Positions 7,810-15,181 of a stretch of DNA of 46,197 nucleotides are shown piece after piece; positions within the stretch are counted from its first letter, which is position 1; each line of letters starts with the position of its first letter. The notes under the pieces are model-generated. The model did no database searches, had not been told where the DNA came from, and worked only from the letters and a program-made list of their open reading frames with translations. The DNA is from Clostridia bacterium (lineage in GTDB: Bacteria > Bacillota > Clostridia > Oscillospirales > Acutalibacteraceae). The stretch spans positions 1 through 46,197 of the forward strand of contig JAFYLD010000036.1 of NCBI GenBank assembly GCA_017537245.1, written 5' to 3'. The position numbers and the translations under genes were made by a program.

Positions 7810-8493
7810 ATGGAAAAAAGATTATTTGTTATAGCAGGTCATGGCGCGGGTGATTGCGGCGCGGTTGGTAATGGTTATGAGGAGGCAGAACGCGCACGCG
7901 CGCTTGCGCAAAAGATTAAAGATTTTGGTGGTGCCAAGGTGTTGCTTGCCGATTTTAGTAAGAATTCTTATAGAAGTAATATTATTGGCAAACGTGAGAT
8001 TCCAAAAGATTGTGTCGTTTTGGAACTTCATTTAGATAGCAGTAAAAATGAAAAAGCGCGTGGCGGTCACGTCATTATTAACGCGAATTTTAAGGCCGAT
8101 AAATATGATACCGCGCTTTCTAAAATGATTGCCGATATGTTTCCTGGTAGAAGCAAGATAATTTCGGGTCGCACCGATATTGCAAACGTTCGCAGAGCGG
8201 CAGAAAGCGGTTATAATTATCGTTTGATGGAGTGTTGTTTTATCTCTAATGCGGAAGATATAAAGAAATTTAATTCAAATATTGACGCTATTGCAAAGAG
8301 AATTTTGGCTTGTTTTGATATAAACGTTCAAGAAAGCCCAAAGAAAGACAACGTTAGTAAATCTATTGAAGAAATTGCACGAGAGGTTATCGCAGGCAAG
8401 TGGGGAAACGGCGCCACTAGAAAACAAAAACTAGCTGCTGCAGGCTATGATTATAAAGCGGTTCAATCTATGGTGAACAAACTTTTAAAGTGA
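7810..8493 (+). CDS. phage endolysin: N-acetylmuramoyl-L-alanine amidase (Amidase_3) with CW_7 binding domain
   Basis: This 227-residue protein cleaves the amide bond between MurNAc and L-Ala in peptidoglycan. Residues 4-170 form an Amidase_3 domain: zinc ligands are likely H11 (AGHG), E24 or E25 and H74 (LELHLDS), and the catalytic Glu is E141 (LMECCF). Residues about 183-227 match the Cpl-7/CW_7 cell-wall-binding repeat (IAREVIAGKWGNG ... AAGYDYKAVQSMVN), present once. There is no signal peptide, consistent with export through the holin encoded immediately downstream. The ribosome site is TGAGGT. Confidence 0.9.
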   Translation: MEKRLFVIAGHGAGDCGAVGNGYEEAERARALAQKIKDFGGAKVLLADFSKNSYRSNIIGKREIPKDCVVLELHLDSSKNEKARGGHVIINANFKADKYDTALSKMIADMFPGRSKIISGRTDIANVRRAAESGYNYRLMECCFISNAEDIKKFNSNIDAIAKRILACFDINVQESPKKDNVSKSIEEIAREVIAGKWGNGATRKQKLAAAGYDYKAVQSMVNKLLK

Positions 8494-8502
8494 GGGATTG
8501 GT

Positions 8503-8703
8503 ATGAAAACTATATTTAAAACTTGGCTAAAGATTACGGGTATTAAAGTGGTAAAAACTATGGCAGAAACAGCTCTTGCGGTTATTGGCACTAACACAAT
8601 AGGCGTAACCGAGGTTGATTGGTTAGGTCTTTTTAGCGCTTGCGCATTATCGGGTTTGGTTACAATGTTATTTAATATCAAGAGTTTGCCTGAAACGGAT
8701 TAA
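8503..8703 (+). CDS. phage r1t-type holin
   Basis: This is a 66-residue protein with two hydrophobic stretches (about 20-34 and 40-60), separated by a TEVDW-type turn that is characteristic of r1t-family holins. It starts ten bases after the endolysin stop, with TGAGGGATTGGT upstream. The size and pairing with the amidase make holin the best call. Confidence 0.7.
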   Translation: MKTIFKTWLKITGIKVVKTMAETALAVIGTNTIGVTEVDWLGLFSACALSGLVTMLFNIKSLPETD

Positions 8704-8720
8704 TAATTTTAAATAATATA

Positions 8721-8760
8721 AATCCCCATAGCATCATAAAATACTATGGGGGGATTTATT
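8721..8760 (+). terminator. hairpin after the prophage holin, overlapping the tspO ribosome site
   Basis: The stem is CCCCATAG/CTATGGGG with a 12-base loop, followed by a short AT-rich tail rather than a clean T run. The 3' arm (GGGGGG) also serves as the only apparent ribosome site for the TTG start of tspO at 8760, so pairing could limit tspO translation. Confidence 0.5.
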
Positions 8761-9236
8761 TGGTTTTTAAGTTTGATTTAAAAAGATTTTTAATTAGTAT
8801 TGCGATTCCGCTATTAGTAGGCGGTTTGTCGGCGGTAATCACTAGCGGAAATATGAATATATATTCTAGCATAGTAAGACCGCCGTTATCACCGCCGAGT
8901 TGGATTTTTCCAGTAGTGTGGTCGGTTCTTTATGTTTTGATGGGTGTGTCGCTATATTTAGTATGGAATACTGCGTCACGCGATAATATCAAAAGACGAG
9001 CGTTTATATTATTTGGAATACAGCTTGCATTAAACTTTATTTGGTCGCCGATTTTCTTTAATCAACAGCAGTTTTTATTGGCTTTTGTTGTATTGATTAT
9101 TTTATTGTTGTTTACAGTATTGATGATATTATCGTTTTATAAAACGTCAAAAAAAGCAGCGCTTTTACAACTACCGTATTTATTGTGGTTGACCTTTGCG
9201 GCATATCTTAATTTTGCGATATATTTATTAAATTAA
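8760..9236 (+). CDS. tspO: TspO/MBR family tryptophan-rich sensory protein
   Basis: This 158-residue integral membrane protein has five predicted helices, the TspO layout. The family loop motif is present: RPPLSPPSWIFPVVWSVLYVLMG, then a NFIWSPIFF segment in the third/fourth helix region. TspO proteins bind porphyrins and related ligands; the bacterial role is usually stress-linked. The start is TTG at 8760, and the ribosome site lies in the hairpin behind the prophage. No promoter of its own is obvious, so it may depend on read-through from the prophage side. Confidence 0.88.
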   Translation: MVFKFDLKRFLISIAIPLLVGGLSAVITSGNMNIYSSIVRPPLSPPSWIFPVVWSVLYVLMGVSLYLVWNTASRDNIKRRAFILFGIQLALNFIWSPIFFNQQQFLLAFVVLIILLLFTVLMILSFYKTSKKAALLQLPYLLWLTFAAYLNFAIYLLN

Positions 9237-9239
9237 AAA

Positions 9240-9275
9240 TGGCAGTAATTCTGTTTTAGAATTACTGCCATTAGA
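9240..9275. terminator. bidirectional terminator between tspO and mscL
   Basis: A perfect 13-bp inverted repeat (9240-9252 and 9258-9270) with a 5-base loop lies between two convergent genes. An A run is on the left and T-rich DNA on the right. Confidence 0.85.
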
Positions 9276-9280
9276 TTTAG

Positions 9281-9769
9281 TTATTCTTTTAATTCTGAAG
9301 TACAGTGTGCGCAACGAGTAGCGTCGATTGCGATTTCACTCTTACAGAAAGGACAAACCTTTGTAGTAGGAGCTGGTTGAACTTCTGGTTCGGTCGCTTT
9401 CTTTTGACCGATTTTGTGAAGGTTGTTAATTCCTTTTACAAAAAGGAAAATAACAAATGCCATAATGATGAAGTTGATTACAGCAGTGATAAATGAGCCG
9501 TAAGCAAATACGGTAGCGCCGGCGGTTTTTGCCTCTTCAAGAGAGAGGTATTTAGTGCTTTCTGCAACATCATCAGCAAGTCTTAAAACAACAAACTGAT
9601 CGGCAAAGTTTATGCCGCCTGTTGCAAGACCAACGAAAGGCATGATAAGATCGTCAACCATGGATTTTACAATACCCTGGAAGGCGCCGCCTATGATAAC
9701 ACCGACTGCCAAGTCAATTACGTTACCACGTAACGCAAAGGCTTTAAATTCGTTTATGATTTTCTTCAT
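9281..9769 (-). CDS. mscL: large-conductance mechanosensitive channel with C-terminal zinc ribbon
   Basis: This 162-residue pentameric channel releases solutes on osmotic downshock. The N-terminus has the MscL signature (EFKAFALRGNVIDLAVGVIIGGAF), followed by the periplasmic loop and a second helix (ITAVINFIIMAFVIFLFVKG). The last ~30 residues add a zinc ribbon CPFC-x(10)-CAHC after a proline-rich linker, an extension beyond the core channel. Its ATG is preceded by GAGGTGG. It has its own promoter and is divergent from the oxidoreductase gene. Confidence 0.93.
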   Translation of the reverse strand: MKKIINEFKAFALRGNVIDLAVGVIIGGAFQGIVKSMVDDLIMPFVGLATGGINFADQFVVLRLADDVAESTKYLSLEEAKTAGATVFAYGSFITAVINFIIMAFVIFLFVKGINNLHKIGQKKATEPEVQPAPTTKVCPFCKSEIAIDATRCAHCTSELKE

Positions 9770-9798
9770 AAAACCACCTCAATATTTATTTTTTTTAA

Positions 9799-9826
9799 AT
9801 TATATCATATTTTGGTGATTTTACAA
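9799..9826 (-). promoter_or_regulatory. mscL promoter
   Basis: On the minus strand, TTGTAA and TATAAT are separated by 16 bases and lie about 30-60 bases before the mscL start. Confidence 0.6.
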
Positions 9827-9863
9827 ATAGTTTTTTTAAAAAAATATATTTTTCTTTATTTGA

Positions 9864-9892
9864 TTGAATTTTTATAACAAATACTGTAAAAT
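9864..9892 (+). promoter_or_regulatory. promoter for the Gfo/Idh/MocA gene
   Basis: TTGAAT, a 17-base spacer and TAAAAT lie 28 bases before the ATG at 9920, in the AT-rich gap shared with the divergent mscL. Confidence 0.65.
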
Positions 9893-9919
9893 GTAGATAA
9901 GAAAACTAGGGGGAATTAA

Positions 9920-10894
9920 ATGTTAAGGTATGCAACGATAGGAACAAGTCTTATTGCCGAGCAGTTTGTTACAGGAGCTAATGCTACCGGCAAATTAGAA
10001 CTAGGCGCGGTATATTCTCGTCGCTCTGATACTGGAATAGCGTTTGCACAAAAGTTTGGATGCAATAAGGTTTATACTTCAATAGAAACATTGGCGCAGG
10101 ACGATACGATCGATGCGGTTTACGTAGCGTCGCCAAACGTTTTTCACGCAGAGCAAAGCGAGTTTTTATTAAATGCAGGTAAACATATACTTTGTGAAAA
10201 GCCGATTACAACATCGGCGGCGGAGTACGTAAGACTAAAAAATCTTGCTGATAGCAAGGGACTTGTATACATGGAGGCCATCATTCCAATTTATAATACA
10301 AGTCGTCCTCGTATTAAGGATGCGATTGGTCAAATTGGTAATATCTGTATGGCAAAGATAGATTATTGCCAACGTTCATCGCGATACGACCGTTTTATGA
10401 ATGGTGAGCACGTGAATATATTTGATATGTCGCTTCATGCAGGCACTCTTATGGATTTGGGCGTATATTGCGTTTATGCGGCGGTTGATTTGTTCGGTAT
10501 GCCAAAGAGCATTAAAGCATCGGCCAATTTCTTAAAAAATGGTGCGGATGGTAGCGGTGTTGCAATATTTGAGTACGATAATTTTTCGGCAAGCCTTACG
10601 TATAGCAAGACAGGGCAGAGCGTAGCGCCAACCGAAATAGTAGGTGATAGCGGCTCGGTTATAATGGAAACTGCCGTTTATTATCAAGATGCGTATCTTA
10701 TAAAAGACGGACAAAAAACACCGCTTTTTTATAATCTTTCTAAAGAAACTCTTATGGGATATGAGGGTAGCGCGTTTTACGATTACATCAACGGAAAACG
10801 TCAGGATGAGTATGAAAAGAATAGCGATATAACTTTAAACGTTCATAAATGTATGGATGAAATAAAGCGATGCGCTAACATTGTGTATAAATAA
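9920..10894 (+). CDS. Gfo/Idh/MocA family oxidoreductase
   Basis: This 324-residue NAD(P)-dependent dehydrogenase has an N-terminal Rossmann fold beginning YATIGTSLIAEQF (a variant of GxGxIA), then VASPNVFHAEQ and the family EKP motif at residues 93-95, whose lysine takes part in catalysis. The C-terminal beta-sheet domain contains the family's MDLGVYCVYAAVDLFG segment. The substrate is probably a sugar, inositol or trans-dihydrodiol-like compound and cannot be read from the sequence. It is a single-gene unit with a GGGGG ribosome site and its own promoter and terminator. Confidence 0.88.
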   Translation: MLRYATIGTSLIAEQFVTGANATGKLELGAVYSRRSDTGIAFAQKFGCNKVYTSIETLAQDDTIDAVYVASPNVFHAEQSEFLLNAGKHILCEKPITTSAAEYVRLKNLADSKGLVYMEAIIPIYNTSRPRIKDAIGQIGNICMAKIDYCQRSSRYDRFMNGEHVNIFDMSLHAGTLMDLGVYCVYAAVDLFGMPKSIKASANFLKNGADGSGVAIFEYDNFSASLTYSKTGQSVAPTEIVGDSGSVIMETAVYYQDAYLIKDGQKTPLFYNLSKETLMGYEGSAFYDYINGKRQDEYEKNSDITLNVHKCMDEIKRCANIVYK

Positions 10895-10904
10895 ATTATT
10901 TCAA

Positions 10905-10932
10905 GGGGCGAGAATTTACTCGCCCCGTTTTT
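10905..10932 (+). terminator. terminator of the oxidoreductase gene
   Basis: A perfect 8-bp stem GGGGCGAG/CTCGCCCC with a 6-base loop is followed by G and five T. Confidence 0.9.
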
Positions 10933-10961
10933 GCGTTTAAAAGCCGCATAAATACTGGTTT

Positions 10962-11000
10962 TCTACTGTGAGTAGAGTGGTGTGAAGATTTAGTAGAGTG
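10962..11000 (+). promoter_or_regulatory. possible operator: repeated AGTAGAGTG upstream of the degV gene
   Basis: AGTAGAGTG occurs at 10971-10979 and 10992-11000, 21 bases apart (two helical turns). The first copy overlaps an inverted repeat TCTACT-GTG-AGTAGA. The 206-base gap 10895-11100 otherwise holds only the terminator and a possible -10 (TATAAT near 11041). Confidence 0.35.
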
Positions 11001-11100
11001 TAAAAAGTGCGTGGTAGATAGTATTTTTTTGGAGATTTAAATATAATAATTGCGTTGAATGTTTTGACATGATAAGCATTTTTTAAAGGAGTATATACCA

Positions 11101-11967
11101 ATGAGAGATTACGTTATTTTTGTTGATTCTGCGTGCGATATTGCGTGCGATATATTAAATGAATGGGGCGTAAAGTTTTGTAGCCTTAGTCTAGTATTTA
11201 GCGATGATCCAAATGAGTATCAGGATTACGAAATTCCTAAAAGTGAATTTTATAATAAGATGAGAAACGGCGCTATTCCAAAAACCTCTGCCGCAAATAT
11301 GGGTAAGTTTTGTGACGCGTTTGAAACGATAGTTAAAGAGGGAAAAGACGTTTTGTATCTTGGCTTTTCATCAGGTCTTTCGGCTACTTGCAACTTTGCT
11401 CGCGAAGCGGCAACCGAGATTATGGACCAATATGAAGGTAGCAAGATTTTGGTTGTAGATTCACTTTGCGCATCGGCAGGTTACGGTTTGCTTTTGAAAT
11501 TATTGGTTGATAAGAAAAACGAAGGCTTGTCTATTGATGAATTGGCAGACTACGCCGAAAATAAAAAGATGAATATAATGCACTGGTTTACAGTTGATGA
11601 CCTTAAATATTTAAAGGCAGGCGGTAGAATAAGCGCTACAACAGCTTTGGTGGGCGGTATGCTTAATATTAAACCTGTTATGAAGGTTGACGAAAACGGC
11701 AAGCTTGTAAGCGTTACAAAGGCTCGCGGTAGAAAAGCGGCGCTTAAAACTATGGCTGATATGTATGCGCAGACTGCAATTGACAAAAAAGACGGTCTTG
11801 TTTATATTTCACACGGTGACTGTATTGATGACGCAAATATGCTAGCCGATATGCTTAACGAGTCTTGCGGCGCAAAGGTAGAAATTACTACATACGTTGG
11901 TCCTGTAATCGGTTCGCATTCGGGTCCAGGCACGTTGGCGCTGTTTTTCTTGGTGAATGAGAGATAA
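11101..11967 (+). CDS. DegV family fatty-acid-binding protein
   Basis: This 288-residue protein is the full length for DegV/FakB-type proteins, which hold a fatty acid for transfer or phosphorylation by FakA. Seen features are DSACDI at the N-terminus, KTSAANMGKF, the FSSGLSATC segment in the lipid site, and KAGGRIS plus NIKPVM, the family signature. GAxTSxPG-type closing residues appear as GSHSGPGTLALFF near the C-terminus. No fakA is in the window. Ribosome site AAAGGAG. Confidence 0.9.
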   Translation: MRDYVIFVDSACDIACDILNEWGVKFCSLSLVFSDDPNEYQDYEIPKSEFYNKMRNGAIPKTSAANMGKFCDAFETIVKEGKDVLYLGFSSGLSATCNFAREAATEIMDQYEGSKILVVDSLCASAGYGLLLKLLVDKKNEGLSIDELADYAENKKMNIMHWFTVDDLKYLKAGGRISATTALVGGMLNIKPVMKVDENGKLVSVTKARGRKAALKTMADMYAQTAIDKKDGLVYISHGDCIDDANMLADMLNESCGAKVEITTYVGPVIGSHSGPGTLALFFLVNER

Positions 11968-11977
11968 AAATTTATAA

Positions 11978-12004
11978 GGGCGACTATTTGTCGCCCGTTT
12001 TTTT
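11978..12004 (+). terminator. terminator of the degV gene
   Basis: The stem is GGGCGAC/GTCGCCC with a 5-base loop, then a T-rich tail. Confidence 0.85.
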
Positions 12005-12013
12005 ATTATAATA

Positions 12014-12040
12014 ACGGACGAGCAGTGCTCGTCCCTACGT
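12014..12040. repeat. REP-like hairpin, copy a
   Basis: A 9+1+9 perfect palindrome (12016-12034) is flanked by AC on the left and CTACG on the right. The flanks match copies at 25155-25180 and 25200-25227, while the inner stem bases differ with compensating changes. Confidence 0.8.
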
Positions 12041-12126
12041 TATATTTTTTAATTTCAATCTTTACTTTTATGGTATGAAACGATATAATTGTATTATGAA
12101 TTTAAAAATCGAATAGGGGAATTATT

Positions 12127-12867
12127 ATGAAAAAAATTCTTGATATTTGTTATAGCGAAAAAACAAAGCAATGTTTAGATATTTATTTGCCCGATGCCGA
12201 GGAGTTTAAAACCTTTGTTTACTTCCATGGCGGCGGTATTCAGTCAGGTGACAAGGGCGACGTTAGACTTTTTTGTGAGTATTTGGCAAATCGTGGTATT
12301 GCAGCGATTAGCGTTAATTATCGTATGTACCCAGACGCAAAATACCCCGAGTTTTTAGAGGATGCTGCAGAGTCGGTAGCGTGGACCTTTAAAAATATAA
12401 ATAACTATGGCAAAAGCACCGGTATATACGTAGGCGGTTCTTCGGCAGGCGGTTATATGTCACAGCTACTTTGCTTTAATAAAGATTATCTTGGCAAACA
12501 CGATATAAACGTTATGGACGTTGCGGGCTTTGTGCACGATGCAGGTCAACCAACCGCACACTTTAACGTACTTACAAAAAGCGGCATAGATGGCAAGCGT
12601 GTTATAATTGATGAAACTGCACCGCTTTATTACGTAGGTATTGATAAAGAATACCCACCAATGCTTATTATCGTGTCAGACAACGATATGGTAAACCGTT
12701 TTGAGCAGACACAGTTGCTTATTTCTACACTCAAGCACTTTGGTCACGGTGATAAGATTACCTATAAACTTATGCACGGCAACCACTGCGCATACGTAGA
12801 AGCCGACACCCAAGCCACAGAAGACGGCTTTGGTAAGACGGTAGCGGATTATATTGACGCTAATTAA
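12127..12867 (+). CDS. alpha/beta hydrolase (HSL-like carboxylesterase/acetylesterase)
   Basis: This 246-residue cytoplasmic enzyme has the oxyanion-hole motif HGGG at residues 34-37 and a nucleophile elbow G-S-S-A-G with S106. A likely acid is in IVSDNDMVN and the catalytic His is in HGNHC near the C-terminus. This layout belongs to the hormone-sensitive-lipase branch, which includes many acyl- and acetyl-esterases. The exact ester is unknown. The ribosome site is AGGGGAATT before ATG 12127. The next gene begins 35 bases later, so the two may be co-transcribed. Confidence 0.85.
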   Translation: MKKILDICYSEKTKQCLDIYLPDAEEFKTFVYFHGGGIQSGDKGDVRLFCEYLANRGIAAISVNYRMYPDAKYPEFLEDAAESVAWTFKNINNYGKSTGIYVGGSSAGGYMSQLLCFNKDYLGKHDINVMDVAGFVHDAGQPTAHFNVLTKSGIDGKRVIIDETAPLYYVGIDKEYPPMLIIVSDNDMVNRFEQTQLLISTLKHFGHGDKITYKLMHGNHCAYVEADTQATEDGFGKTVADYIDAN

Positions 12868-12902
12868 TTTTGATTAAAAAACAACAAAGGTAGGTGAAAG
12901 AT

Positions 12903-14948
12903 ATGTCCTTTAGTCCCGAGGTTTTGGCGCCTGTTGGTAGTCCAGAGTCTTTACAAGCGGCGGTGCGCAGTGGCGCTGACGCGGTATATATTGGCGCTAA
13001 GCAGTTTTCGGCTCGCAGAAATGCCGATAACTTTGACGATAATGATATTAGTGAGACTGTGCGTTACTGTCACGCGCGTGGGGTAAAGGTGTATCTTGCG
13101 CTTAATATAATGATAAAGCAGTCGGAACTACAAGCGGCATTTGAAACTGCTCTTACTGCATATAAATGTGGCGTTGACGCGATTATTATTTCCGATTTAG
13201 GACTAGCGTCTTTGATTCGCAAACACATTCCTGCTTTGCAATTACACGCATCAACCCAAATGACGGTGCATTCACCGGCTTGCCTTAAAACGCTAAAAGA
13301 TTTAGGTTTTACTCGCGTTGTTGTATCGCGCGAAATGAGTAAGACCGAATTAGAGGAATTTTGCAAAACGGCCAACGAGGTCGGTGTTGAGGTAGAGGTT
13401 TTTGTTCACGGCGCGCTTTGTATGAGTGTGTCTGGTCAATGCTTGCTTTCTTCAATTCTTGGCGCTCGTAGTGGCAACCGAGGTCTTTGTGCCGGCCCTT
13501 GTCGTTTGCCTTTTGGCGCGGCGGGCGGTACGGGCTATGATTTAAGCCTTAAGGATTTGTGCCTATATGAATATATAAACGAATTAAAAGATATGGGTGT
13601 GGCGTCTCTCAAGATAGAGGGAAGAATGAAACGCCCTGAGTACGTGTCGGTAGCAACGGCGGCTTGCCGTCAGGCAGTTGATAAAGGATTTATTGACGAT
13701 AAGCTCTTTAAAACATTGCAAGACGTATTCTCTCGCTCGGGATTTACCGACGGTTATTACAAATCCAATTTAGGACGAGATATGTTTGGTATTCGTACCA
13801 AAGATGACGTTATAGCGGCAAATGATACATACGCTTACTTACATGAACTTTATCGCGCAGAGCGACAAAACGTTGGTATCAAAATGGTTGCCAAAATTTT
13901 AAGCGACAAACCTATGACACTTATCGTAACGGATGGTGTTAATACTATTACTGTTACAGGCGATGTGCCGCAAACGGCAAAAAACAAGGCGGCCGAGCGT
14001 GATAGTGTTATTGATAATCTTACCAAACTTGGCAATACGCCATATTATTGTGAAGATATAAATTTAAAACTAGATGACGGACTTTTTGTAGCGGCATCTG
14101 CGCTTAACGCGTTGCGCCGCGATGCGGTAGACCAATTAGATAGTAAGAGATCTGAGTTGAATCTTGGCGACTATACTAATCCACAAATTATAGAATCAAA
14201 AAAACTTGTTGGCAAAAAGAGTTTTATAGCTCGTTTTTCTAATACAAATCAAATTCCTAATAATCTTGGTGGCGTTGATACGATTATTTTGCCATACGAG
14301 TGCGATATGCCGAATATTGACGGTGTGAAAGTCATTGCCGAATTACCGCGATATATTGGTAATGAGAGTATTGTGGAAAAAAGATTGCTAGTATTAAAAG
14401 AGCAGGGGATAGATACTGTTTTTTGTGGCAATTTATCAGCGGTGGCGTTGGCTAAAAAAATGGGGCTTAACGTTATGGGGCATTGGGGACTAAATGCCAA
14501 TAACACTTACACCATAGATACACTTAATAAAATTGGTGTTGATTCGGCGCTGCTTTCGGCTGAGATTTCGGTTAAAGAGATTGATAAAATAAGTGCGAAT
14601 ATACCGATAGGAATTTTTGCTTATGGTAGGCTTCCGCTTATGCTAACCAGAAACTGTCCGATTAAAAATGGCAGAACTTGTGCCGAATGTGACAAGAAAG
14701 GAACACTTGTTGACCGCAAGGGAATTGAGTTTCCGGTTACGTGCCGCGCAGGTTATAGCGAGGTGTTAAATTCAACCTCGCTTTATATGGGTGATAGGTT
14801 GGATGAAATACCAAACGTTGATTTCCTTGTTTTGTACTTTACAAACGAATCTCAAAATGAGGCGAGTGAAATTATAAGCGCGTATAACCAAAATAAAAAT
14901 CCGAACGGCGAATATACAAGAAATTTGTACTATAGAGATTTGATATGA
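12903..14948 (+). CDS. U32 family peptidase (collagenase-like / RlhA-type) with DUF3656-like C-terminus
   Basis: This 681-residue protein has an N-terminal TIM-barrel-like domain (EVLAPVGSPESLQAAVRSGADAVY) and the U32 signature at about residues 163-190: E-V-F-V-H-G-A-L-C-M-S-x-S-G-Q-C, followed by the Cys pair of GLCAGPCRLPF. Four or more cysteines near the C-terminus (NCPIKNGRTCAEC) suggest a metal or Fe-S site. Relatives include RlhA, which hydroxylates C2501 of 23S rRNA, and so-called collagenases; the substrate is not determined here. ATG 12903 is chosen over GTG 12894 because AAGGTAGGTG is correctly spaced for it. Confidence 0.85.
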   Translation: MSFSPEVLAPVGSPESLQAAVRSGADAVYIGAKQFSARRNADNFDDNDISETVRYCHARGVKVYLALNIMIKQSELQAAFETALTAYKCGVDAIIISDLGLASLIRKHIPALQLHASTQMTVHSPACLKTLKDLGFTRVVVSREMSKTELEEFCKTANEVGVEVEVFVHGALCMSVSGQCLLSSILGARSGNRGLCAGPCRLPFGAAGGTGYDLSLKDLCLYEYINELKDMGVASLKIEGRMKRPEYVSVATAACRQAVDKGFIDDKLFKTLQDVFSRSGFTDGYYKSNLGRDMFGIRTKDDVIAANDTYAYLHELYRAERQNVGIKMVAKILSDKPMTLIVTDGVNTITVTGDVPQTAKNKAAERDSVIDNLTKLGNTPYYCEDINLKLDDGLFVAASALNALRRDAVDQLDSKRSELNLGDYTNPQIIESKKLVGKKSFIARFSNTNQIPNNLGGVDTIILPYECDMPNIDGVKVIAELPRYIGNESIVEKRLLVLKEQGIDTVFCGNLSAVALAKKMGLNVMGHWGLNANNTYTIDTLNKIGVDSALLSAEISVKEIDKISANIPIGIFAYGRLPLMLTRNCPIKNGRTCAECDKKGTLVDRKGIEFPVTCRAGYSEVLNSTSLYMGDRLDEIPNVDFLVLYFTNESQNEASEIISAYNQNKNPNGEYTRNLYYRDLI

Positions 14949-14955
14949 ATTATTG

Positions 14956-14993
14956 ATACTGCAAAGGCAAAACGGCCTTTGCAGTATTTTTTT
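14956..14993 (+). terminator. terminator between the U32 gene and rpoB
   Basis: A 13-bp perfect stem (14956-14968 and 14975-14987) is followed by seven or eight T. It isolates rpoB from upstream transcription. Confidence 0.93.
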
Positions 14994-15014
14994 ACAATAT
15001 TTTCTAAAAACTGC

Positions 15015-15043
15015 TTGACATCTTGAAAACGTAGTATTATAAT
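15015..15043 (+). promoter_or_regulatory. rpoBC promoter (consensus sigma-A)
   Basis: TTGACA, a 17-base spacer and TATAAT are a perfect consensus. The leader to the rpoB start is about 130 bases. Apart from a short GCCTT/AAGGC repeat (around 15072-15104), I see no recognisable riboswitch or r-protein site in it. Confidence 0.9.
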
Positions 15044-15181
15044 GTATAATTACTAATAGTGGGGGATTTTGCGCCTTTTTTACGGATTGGATGAAGTTTT
15101 TAAGGCAAAAGACCCGCAAATTATTGGCAGATATTTATATAATAAATATCGCAAATTTTAAGTAGGAGTGATTGAAAACCT

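Larger units (their letters stand above)
1..8703 (+). mobile_element. prophage, late-gene right end (left part outside window)
   Basis: All genes here point the same way and are phage late functions: polyvalent protein with toxin cassettes, BppU-like baseplate protein, tail fibre-like protein, two small tail/holin-region proteins, endolysin and holin. The lysis module is normally near the end of the late operon, and housekeeping genes (tspO, mscL) begin right after the holin. The right boundary is therefore placed near 8703-8760. No integrase, portal, terminase or att site is visible, so whether the prophage is intact cannot be judged. Confidence 0.8.

Noticed and set aside
15051..15181. Riboswitch or r-protein leader before rpoB
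   Set aside because: Only a weak 5-bp repeat is visible; no known motif could be recognised.
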